This document shows positions 11,410 to 16,507 of a DNA stretch of 64,000 nucleotides, in pieces. Below the pieces are notes generated by a model. That model ran no database searches. It saw only the letters and a list, made by a program, of their open reading frames with translations, and had not been told where the DNA came from. The position numbers and the translations under genes were made by a program. The stretch is from contig NZ_JANFMV010000001.1 in assembly GCF_024385575.1 (NCBI RefSeq), positions 2,261,681 through 2,325,680 of the forward strand. Reading direction: 5' to 3'. Source of the stretch: Rhizobium sp. NRK18 (GTDB taxonomy: Bacteria; Pseudomonadota; Alphaproteobacteria; Rhizobiales; Rhizobiaceae). Position 1 is the first letter of the stretch, and every line of letters starts with the position of its first letter.

Positions 11410-11622
11410 GCCCCTCACCCGATTCAAACATGGCCTTCGGAAACAAAAATTCCGTTGACCGCCATTGGCGGAAACATGAACCACATCGGGGAAATCAACA
11501 AGACCGGCGATCGCGCCCAGAACGGCATGGCTCCGTGACCCGACGGTTGTTGAGACATTTCAATAGATTACGAATGATTGTGGGAAACATAGCCATGCAC
11601 TGAGCGCATATCTTGCATGCGA

Positions 11623-11659
11623 TTATTGCACTGCACAAAACGGAATGATCATACTATAT
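11623..11659 (+). promoter_or_regulatory. Putative promoter and regulator box for the CUCCUCC sRNA
   Basis: CTGCAC (11631-11636) and CTATAT (11654-11659) are spaced 17 bases apart, fitting the alphaproteobacterial sigma-70 pattern. The 13-mer TTATTGCACTGCA (11623-11635) overlaps the -35 element and recurs exactly upstream of the third DUF1127 gene (12890-12902), which suggests a shared activator. In Brucella and Agrobacterium the LysR-type regulator VtlR/LsrB controls DUF1127 genes and sRNAs; linking this box to it is inference. Confidence 0.4.
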
Positions 11660-11665
11660 TCCAAT

Positions 11666-11845
11666 CATCGGATGACGGCGGAAACACTCTCTCTCGCTTC
11701 CCCTCATCGAAAAGAATTCGGATGAAGCGCGCTCCTCCTCCCAGCGCTCTTCCGATATAGACTGGCTAGCACTCCTCCTCCCAGCTATCCAGTCGACCAA
11801 AATGACGCTCACCGGATCTCCTCCCCCGGTGAGCGTTATTTTTTT
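11666..11845 (+). ncRNA. Small RNA with three CUCCUCC-loop hairpins (cuckoo / alpha-r14 / CcsR-like)
   Basis: No protein frame is apparent, but three stem-loops lie in a row. Hairpin 1 has stem AGCGC/GCGCT (11726-11730 with 11744-11748) and a 13-nt loop G-CTCCTCCTCCC-A. Hairpin 2 has stem GACTGG-C-TAGC/GCTA-T-CCAGTC (11760-11794) and a 13-nt loop A-CTCCTCCTCCC-A. Hairpin 3 is an 11-bp stem ACGCTCACCGG/CCGGTGAGCGT (11805-11836) with loop ATCTCCTCCC and a T7 tract. The identical anti-Shine-Dalgarno loops and the adjacent DUF1127 genes match the alphaproteobacterial RNA family called cuckoo, alpha-r14 or, in Rhodobacter, CcsR. These RNAs are expected to pair with ribosome-binding sites of target mRNAs. 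The 5' end is inferred from the putative promoter and may lie nearer 11700. Confidence 0.75.
11805..11845 (+). terminator. Intrinsic terminator of the CUCCUCC sRNA
   Basis: A perfect 11-bp stem (11805-11815 with 11826-11836) carries the loop ATCTCCTCCC and is followed by TATTTTTTTG. The terminator loop itself carries the anti-SD motif. Confidence 0.88.
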
Positions 11846-11915
11846 GTCTATCCTCCTGTCATTGCTGATCCTTTTCGCCAGCCTTGCGCTCGGCGCATGA
11901 CGGATATGCCGTTGC

Positions 11916-11948
11916 CCCTCTACCTGAATGCGGCAGTGCAACATATAT
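11916..11948 (+). promoter_or_regulatory. Conserved leader block upstream of DUF1127 gene 1
   Basis: This 33-base block matches the block at 12297-12329 in 27 positions by eye, including the shared core TGCAACATA. It lies about 61 bases before the start codon, against about 64 in the second copy, so it is probably promoter or operator sequence duplicated together with the gene. Confidence 0.45.
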
Positions 11949-12008
11949 CTCGCTCATCATCGGAACGCGGAACACACCGCTTTCAAATCGAACCAAAGGA
12001 ACACGATC

Positions 12009-12152
12009 ATGAACATCAGCCGCTCTTTCGCAAACTGGCGCAAGTATCGTCAGACCGTCAACGAACTGCAGAAGATGAACAGCCGCGAACTCGCCGACCT
12101 CGGCATCAACCGCGCTGACATCAACCGCGTTGCCCGCGGCGCAGTCCTCTAA
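12009..12152 (+). CDS. DUF1127 small protein, copy 1
   Basis: Arginine-rich mini-protein of 47 residues that fits the DUF1127 pattern W-x-x-Y-R-x-T-x-x-E-L ... R-E-L-x-D-L-G-I-x-R-x-D-I. The ATG at 12009 follows AAAGGAAC with normal spacing, and the protein aligns end to end with copy 2. DUF1127 proteins act in RNA metabolism and stress or phosphate/carbon adaptation; Rhodobacter CcaF1 is an RNA-binding example. The gene follows the CUCCUCC sRNA, as DUF1127 genes and such RNAs neighbour each other in other alphaproteobacteria. A small hairpin (AAAGTC ... GACTTT) and a terminator follow the stop codon. Confidence 0.9.
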   Translation: MNISRSFANWRKYRQTVNELQKMNSRELADLGINRADINRVARGAVL

Positions 12153-12182
12153 AGTCTCCTCATTTACCGGGACTTTCAAAAT

Positions 12183-12210
12183 GCCTCCGCCTCGGCGGGG
12201 GCTTTTTTGT
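12183..12210 (+). terminator. Intrinsic terminator of DUF1127 gene 1
   Basis: GCCTCCGC pairs with GCGGGGGC across a CTCG loop, with one G-T pair, and is followed by TTTTTT. Confidence 0.8.
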
Positions 12211-12296
12211 GTGTGAATCAGGCGGTCCTTCCGCCCTCCCGAACGCCCCCAGGCACCCCTGAGCCTTGCAAGAATGCATAGGTGCCATGCCGAAGA

Positions 12297-12329
12297 CCCT
12301 CTAGCTCAATGCTGCGATGCAACATACAT
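12297..12329 (+). promoter_or_regulatory. Conserved leader block upstream of DUF1127 gene 2
   Basis: Second copy of the block at 11916-11948, with the same TGCAACATA core at nearly the same distance from the start codon. The sigma factor or regulator is not identifiable by eye. Confidence 0.45.
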
Positions 12330-12392
12330 TGGGATCAACAGATGGGGCGGCAGCAATCGCTGCCAATTGATCGAAACGAAAGGAACATCGCC

Positions 12393-12536
12393 ATGAACCT
12401 GACCCGCTCTTTTTCCAGCTGGCGCAAGTACCGTCAGACCGTCAGCGAGCTTGATCGCATGTCCAACCGCGAACTCGCAGACCTCGGCATCAGCCGGCCC
12501 GACATCCGTCGCGTTGCCCGCGCTGCAGCGTTCTAA
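12393..12536 (+). CDS. DUF1127 small protein, copy 2
   Basis: A 47-residue tandem paralogue of copy 1: both share W-R-K-Y-R-Q-T-V-x-E-L and R-E-L-A-D-L-G-I. The ATG at 12393 follows AAAGGAAC, as in copy 1, and the conserved leader shows that promoter, UTR and gene duplicated as a unit. It has its own terminator, so it is probably transcribed independently. By family, a regulatory or RNA-associated role is likely; no direct target can be named. Confidence 0.9.
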   Translation: MNLTRSFSSWRKYRQTVSELDRMSNRELADLGISRPDIRRVARAAAF

Positions 12537-12564
12537 TTCCAGACCCTCAAAGGTCTTCCAAAAT

Positions 12565-12602
12565 CGCCCTCTGCTCTGACGAGCCGGGGGCGTTTTCTTT
12601 TG
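12565..12602 (+). terminator. Intrinsic terminator of DUF1127 gene 2
   Basis: A 12-bp stem (12565-12576 with 12581-12592, one mismatch and one G-T pair) closes on a TGAC loop and is followed by TTTTCTTTT. A small AGACC/GGTCT hairpin precedes it. Confidence 0.75.
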
Positions 12603-12608
12603 CGCCCG

Positions 12609-12628
12609 GGCATGCGCTTTCGCATGCC
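12609..12628. repeat. Perfect 8-bp inverted repeat
   Basis: GGCATGCG and CGCATGCC flank a CTTT loop directly after the terminator of DUF1127 gene 2. There is no T tract, so it is not an obvious terminator; it could be a structured element or protein-binding site. Confidence 0.5.
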
Positions 12629-12729
12629 GGACACATGCCTAAATTTGCAGCCATATTGCCGCCGCAAGTATTAATCGGGGCACTACTTGCACAAACGCCC
12701 GCGAATGCGCCGCCACACCACATTCCCAT

Positions 12730-12812
12730 TCATTGCAAACACATGAAATAATTCATCTTTTCCGCACCTCTGGCGGACAGGATATGCCCGAGGCCGCCCG
12801 GCCTCTTTTTTA
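12730..12812 (+). ncRNA. Candidate small RNA ending at an orphan terminator
   Basis: A strong terminator at 12790-12811 has no protein-coding gene upstream of it on the plus strand: the preceding transcript already ends at 12602. A short hairpin TCCGC/GCGGA (12761-12765 with 12773-12777, loop ACCTCTG) lies just before it, giving a two-hairpin RNA of perhaps 60-110 nt. The 5' end is not defined because no convincing promoter is visible. The alternative is read-through protection between neighbouring units. Confidence 0.4.
12790..12811 (+). terminator. Orphan intrinsic terminator
   Basis: GAGGCC/GGCCTC with a GCCC loop is followed by six T residues. It is not preceded by an identifiable gene. 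Confidence 0.75.
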
Positions 12813-12889
12813 ATCCGATCAAATAGAAAGCCTGTTTTTTATTCAACCCACTGCACAATTGCATAGCAGTAGCCTATTTTTTGCACTCG

Positions 12890-12902
12890 TTATTGCACTG
12901 CA
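12890..12902 (+). promoter_or_regulatory. Second copy of the TTATTGCACTGCA box, upstream of DUF1127 gene 3
   Basis: Exact 13-base match to 11623-11635 upstream of the sRNA. A related half (TTGCACTCG) lies at 12881 and CACTGCACAA at about 12848. The distance to the DUF1127 gene 3 start is 79 bases. Confidence 0.4.
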
Positions 12903-12981
12903 GAAGAGCTACATAAAAGGCAACGAACAGCCGCACAGAGATTGATGCAGAGGCTGTCGCGAAGACCTTGAGGAAACCAAC

Positions 12982-13125
12982 ATGAGCCCGATTCGCTATG
13001 CCAAAAATTGGATCAATTATCGCCGCACTCTCAAAGAACTCGGCAACCTCTCCAGCCAAACCCTGGATGACATTGGCCTCAGCCGCTATGACATCCGCTC
13101 TATTGCAGCAAAGTCCTTCCGCTAA
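12982..13125 (+). CDS. DUF1127 small protein, copy 3 (divergent)
   Basis: A 47-codon gene whose product keeps the DUF1127 spacing (W at 10, Y-R near 13-14, T-L-K-E-L, then L-D-D-I-G-L-S-R-Y-D-I-R) but has diverged from copies 1 and 2. The ATG follows TTGAGGAAACC, a good ribosome-binding site. It lacks the conserved leader block of the other two and instead has the TTATTGCACTGCA box. The upstream 150 bases are clearly AT-richer than the surroundings. It ends at its own terminator before trmFO. Confidence 0.85.
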   Translation: MSPIRYAKNWINYRRTLKELGNLSSQTLDDIGLSRYDIRSIAAKSFR

Positions 13126-13158
13126 TAAGCGCTAAGGCCTACTGCCTGGACCTACCCC

Positions 13159-13190
13159 AAAACGGCGCCCGAGTGGCGCCGTTTTCGTTT
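13159..13190 (+). terminator. Intrinsic terminator of DUF1127 gene 3
   Basis: An 11-bp stem (AAAACGGCGCC/GGCGCCGTTTT) with loop CGAGT is followed by CGTTTG. Confidence 0.8.
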
Positions 13191-13233
13191 GCGGGCTTTT
13201 GCGCATGCCGCACGTCATGTTAAGGAGGCGCCC

Positions 13234-14670
13234 ATGAGCAAGACATCCTCGACCGACACACCCATCCACGTCATTGGCGGCGGCCTCGCCGGATCCGAAG
13301 CGGCCTGGCAGATCGCCAGCGCCGGCATTCCCGTCATTCTCCATGAAATGCGCGGCGTGCGCGGCACGGACGCCCACAAGACCGACGGGCTCGCCGAACT
13401 CGTCTGCTCCAATTCCTTCCGCTCCGACGATGCGACGAGCAATGCCGTCGGCGTCATCCATGCCGAAATGCGGCTTGCCGGTTCGCTGATCATGCGCTCG
13501 GCCGATGCGCATCAGGTGCCGGCCGGTGGTGCGCTGGCCGTGGACCGCGACGGCTTTTCCGACGCCGTCACCGCCACGATTGCCGGTCATCCGCTGATCA
13601 CCGTCGTGCGCGAGGAAATCAGCGGCCTGCCGCCTTCCGACTGGGGACAGGCGATCATCGCCACCGGGCCACTCACCGCGCCCTCGCTCGCCGCCGCCAT
13701 CCAGGAGGAGACCGGCGCCGATGCGCTTGCCTTCTTCGACGCGATCGCCCCGATCGTGCATACCGACAGCATAGACATGGACATCTGCTGGTACCAATCG
13801 CGTTACGACAAGGTCGGTCCGGGCGGCACGGGCAAGGACTACATCAACTGCCCGATGAACGAAGAGCAGTACAATACCTTTGTCGACGCTCTGATCGCCG
13901 GCGACACCGTCGGCTTCAAGGAATGGGAAGGTACGCCCTATTTCGACGGCTGCCTGCCGATCGAGGTGATGGCCGAGCGCGGTCGCGAGACCTTGCGCCA
14001 CGGTCCGATGAAGCCGATGGGGCTCACCGATGCCCACAACCCGACCGTCAAGCCCTATGCCGTCGTCCAGCTGCGCCAGGACAATGCGCTCGGCACGCTC
14101 TACAACATGGTCGGTTTCCAGACGAAGCTGAAATACGGCACGCAGGCCGAGATCTTCCGGATGATTCCGGGCCTCGAGAACGCAGAATTCGCGCGTCTCG
14201 GCGGCCTGCACCGCAATACCTACATCAATTCGCCCGTCCTGCTCGATCCGTCGCTGACGCTGAAGGGCCGTCCCGGCCTGCGCTTTGCCGGCCAGATCAC
14301 CGGCTGCGAGGGGTATGTGGAAAGCGCCGCGATCGGGCTTTTGGCCGGCCGCTTCGCCGCTGCCGAGCAGAAAGGCGAGCCGATCTCGCTGCCGCCGGCG
14401 ACGACCGCCCTCGGATCGCTGCTCAACCACATCACCGGAGGCCACATCGTCTCTGACGATGAGCCGGGCAAACGCTCCTTCCAGCCGATGAACATCAATT
14501 TCGGACTGTTTCCCGAACTCGCCCCCGGCTCGATCGTCAAGCCGGTCGAGGGCAAGCGGTTCCGTGGCAAGGAAAAGGCGGCAATGAAGAAGCGGCTGAT
14601 GGCAGAGCGCGCGCTGGCCGACTGCGCCGATTGGCTGGGCCTTGAAACGCGCGAGAAGCAGGCCGTCTGA
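13234..14670 (+). CDS. trmFO: TrmFO, folate/FAD-dependent tRNA (uracil-54-C5) methyltransferase
   Basis: Makes ribothymidine at position 54 of tRNA using methylene-tetrahydrofolate and FADH2. The 478-residue protein begins with the FAD-binding glycine motif [12 protein letters not shown], and has the GidA-related motifs [11 protein letters not shown], YYxxxAPIV-like ([15 protein letters not shown]) and the C-terminal [14 protein letters not shown] typical of TrmFO. The ATG at 13234 has an AAGGAGG site 5 bases upstream. It stands alone between the DUF1127 cluster and a convergent unknown gene. Confidence 0.96.
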   Translation: MSKTSSTDTPIHVIGGGLAGSEAAWQIASAGIPVILHEMRGVRGTDAHKTDGLAELVCSNSFRSDDATSNAVGVIHAEMRLAGSLIMRSADAHQVPAGGALAVDRDGFSDAVTATIAGHPLITVVREEISGLPPSDWGQAIIATGPLTAPSLAAAIQEETGADALAFFDAIAPIVHTDSIDMDICWYQSRYDKVGPGGTGKDYINCPMNEEQYNTFVDALIAGDTVGFKEWEGTPYFDGCLPIEVMAERGRETLRHGPMKPMGLTDAHNPTVKPYAVVQLRQDNALGTLYNMVGFQTKLKYGTQAEIFRMIPGLENAEFARLGGLHRNTYINSPVLLDPSLTLKGRPGLRFAGQITGCEGYVESAAIGLLAGRFAAAEQKGEPISLPPATTALGSLLNHITGGHIVSDDEPGKRSFQPMNINFGLFPELAPGSIVKPVEGKRFRGKEKAAMKKRLMAERALADCADWLGLETREKQAV

Positions 14671-14695
14671 CCCCTCGTTTCAACGCAGGTGACGC

Positions 14696-14719
14696 GAGGA
14701 AGGCCCGAAGGTCTTCCTC
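14696..14719. terminator. Hairpin between convergent trmFO and unknown gene
   Basis: A 10-bp stem (GAGGAAGGCC/GGTCTTCCTC, one G-T) closes on a CGAA loop and overlaps the stop codon of the minus-strand gene. There is no T tract, so it may act with Rho or as an end-protecting structure. Confidence 0.4.
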
Positions 14720-15155
14720 AGCTCGCCTTCTTGTCGGAATCCTTCAGGAGATTGCCGAGCAGCCAGAGCGAGACCTCCGAGGCCTCCTTGGCGCTTTTGA
14801 ACTGGTATGTGCCATTGTGATAGGGCGCATCCAGGAATTCCACCTTCAGGCTGTTTTTTGCCGCGCCCTCGCCGGCGCGCACGCGGCCCGGCTGGATCAG
14901 GTGGCAGGCGAAGTGATTCTTCAGGCTGCGCATGAAGCCGGCCTTGTCGTCATGCAGACGCACGAAGACGGCATTGCCGTCGGCGGTTGAATGCAAGGCC
15001 CGGATCGCCTCGTCGGGATAGGCACGGCCGAACTCCATGATGGCGATGCCGGTATCGTGCAGTCCGTCCTCGTCATCCTGCTTGGCCATACGTGTCGCAA
15101 CGATCGCCAGCAGAACCAGCGCACCAAAGACAACGCCCCAGATGATCAATCCCAC
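14718..15155 (-). CDS. Conserved hypothetical protein with one N-terminal membrane anchor
   Basis: Protein of 145 residues. An N-terminal hydrophobic helix (about residues 3-21) is followed by a charged linker (KQDDEDG) and a soluble domain of roughly 110 residues. No catalytic motif or recognised family is seen; it looks like a rhizobial conserved unknown. It is convergent with trmFO and lies just downstream of the secDF-linked genes on the same strand, separated by about 85 bases, so it could be the last gene of that unit. Confidence 0.7.
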   Translation of the reverse strand: MGLIIWGVVFGALVLLAIVATRMAKQDDEDGLHDTGIAIMEFGRAYPDEAIRALHSTADGNAVFVRLHDDKAGFMRSLKNHFACHLIQPGRVRAGEGAAKNSLKVEFLDAPYHNGTYQFKSAKEASEVSLWLLGNLLKDSDKKAS

Positions 15156-15240
15156 GGATAATCTCCAATCTCCTGCGCAACGCTACAGGTTGTACCAGAT
15201 TACGGGACGAGGCTTGCGCGAATATGAAATCGGCCCACGC

Positions 15241-16095
15241 TCAGAAGCGTTTGGTCACCATCGCCCTGACGAGCGTGAGCTGGCGACGCCATTGCGAAGG
15301 CTGCAACGGCTGATCGAACACGGACGCCTTCAGCTTCACGGCCTTCTGCAGGACCGATTCGGCAAGCGCCACCGGCAGAAAAGCCGCGAAGACATCGGGC
15401 GAAGGGCGCTGCTCCGCCCTCGCCTTCTTCAGATGATCGATGCCGAGCCCCGCAAAGGCGGAGATGGCGGCGCCGATCCGTTCCCTGTCCTGCCCTTCGA
15501 GAAAACCGTCGCGGTCGAGACCGGTCGCCGACAGGATATCGAGCGGCAGATAAAGCTGCCCGCGCTGGCGGTGACGCGGCATCAGGAGAAGCAGGCCGGC
15601 AATCGTCTGGGCAACGCCGGCGTGACCGGCGGCGGCGGCACTGTCGCCTGCCTTTTCCGGCGACAGCACCAGGCTTGCCAACTGGATCAGCGCCGACGCC
15701 GTCTCGCCGGCATAAGCTTCCAGCGTCGCCACGTCGGGCATCGGATCGTCATAAAGGTCGAAGATGCGCGCCTCGCTCATGGCGATCAGCGGCGCGGTTG
15801 GAAGCCGATGGGCAGCGATCGCCGCCATCAGCTCGGCCGAGAGCGGATTGGCTTCGGCCTGGCCGGGGTTCTGGCCCTCGATGATGTCGCGCCACCACTG
15901 CAGGCGGACTTCGCCCGGCAGAGGTTCATGCACAAGATCGCGTACCTTGGCGATTTCGGCATTGTACGCATAGAGCGCGACGAGTGCCCGCCGGCGCGCC
16001 TCCGGCGACAACAGCGCCACCAGATAGCGGTCGCGGTCGGTCTCGCGCAGCGTCGACAGGCAGATGGTTTCGTTCGAGGCAGGCTCTGCACTCAT
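15241..16095 (-). CDS. Squalene/phytoene synthase-family protein, NDUFAF6-like
   Basis: Protein of 284 residues with the all-helical prenyl-synthase fold: LYAYNAEIAKVRD early, LQWWRDIIEG near residue 68, and RGQLYLPLDIL in the second half. The aspartate-rich motifs of true squalene or phytoene synthases are weak (DLYDDPMPD), which fits the NDUFAF6 branch rather than a carotenoid enzyme. In mitochondria NDUFAF6 assists respiratory complex I assembly. Here it sits directly downstream of an NDUFAF3-like gene and secDF-yajC, and no hpn or crt genes are near. The assembly role is inferred from family and context. Confidence 0.8.
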   Translation of the reverse strand: MSAEPASNETICLSTLRETDRDRYLVALLSPEARRRALVALYAYNAEIAKVRDLVHEPLPGEVRLQWWRDIIEGQNPGQAEANPLSAELMAAIAAHRLPTAPLIAMSEARIFDLYDDPMPDVATLEAYAGETASALIQLASLVLSPEKAGDSAAAAGHAGVAQTIAGLLLLMPRHRQRGQLYLPLDILSATGLDRDGFLEGQDRERIGAAISAFAGLGIDHLKKARAEQRPSPDVFAAFLPVALAESVLQKAVKLKASVFDQPLQPSQWRRQLTLVRAMVTKRF

Positions 16096-16113
16096 GGGGA
16101 CAATCCCGGTTTG

Positions 16114-16503
16114 TCAGTCGACGGCAATCAGGGCGGCGGCCACGGGCCGGTCTTCCGACAGCATGACATTGTATGTGCGAACGGCAGCGCCGGTGTTCAT
16201 CGGATCGCTGCCGATGCCGTGGGCCTTGAGCTTCGCTTTCAGCGGCGCCGGCAACAGGCGGAGACCCGTGCCAGTACCCAGCAGAAGGAATTCGATGTCG
16301 TCGGCGTCCTGAAACACACGTTCGAACAGCTCGGCAGTCAGTTCATCTCCGTCAGCCACGTCCCAGCCATAGACGCCGGACGGCAGGCAAAGCAGAGAGC
16401 CACGGTGCGACATGTCGGCAAAGCGGAAGCCCCCGTTTCCGTAGGCGTCGATCGGCGGACGCCCCGGAAAATGTGCCTCCCGGATGATGATGCCCTTCGC
16501 CAA
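16114..16503 (-). CDS. Mth938-like (DUF498) domain protein, NDUFAF3-like
   Basis: Protein of 129 residues spanning the whole Mth938-like fold; IEFLLLGTGTGLRLLP is the conserved core. Mitochondrial NDUFAF3, a complex I assembly factor, belongs to this family. The start is a TTG at 16503: an in-frame stop lies five codons upstream, no ATG or GTG fits, and GAGG overlaps the end of secDF. The gene begins 4 bases after the secDF stop, so translation is probably coupled to secDF. It is followed 18 bases later by the NDUFAF6-like gene. Confidence 0.85.
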   Translation of the reverse strand: MAKGIIIREAHFPGRPPIDAYGNGGFRFADMSHRGSLLCLPSGVYGWDVADGDELTAELFERVFQDADDIEFLLLGTGTGLRLLPAPLKAKLKAHGIGSDPMNTGAAVRTYNVMLSEDRPVAAALIAVD

Positions 16504-16507
16504 GACC

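Noticed and set aside
12720-12960. Additional small protein gene upstream of DUF1127 gene 3
   Set aside because: No open frame with a ribosome-binding site and plausible composition is present on either strand; the stretch is better explained as regulatory sequence plus a candidate sRNA.
15241-16095. Carotenoid or hopanoid biosynthetic enzyme
   Set aside because: The Asp-rich motifs are weak, there are no crt or hpn neighbours, and the NDUFAF3-like gene next door favours the NDUFAF6 branch.
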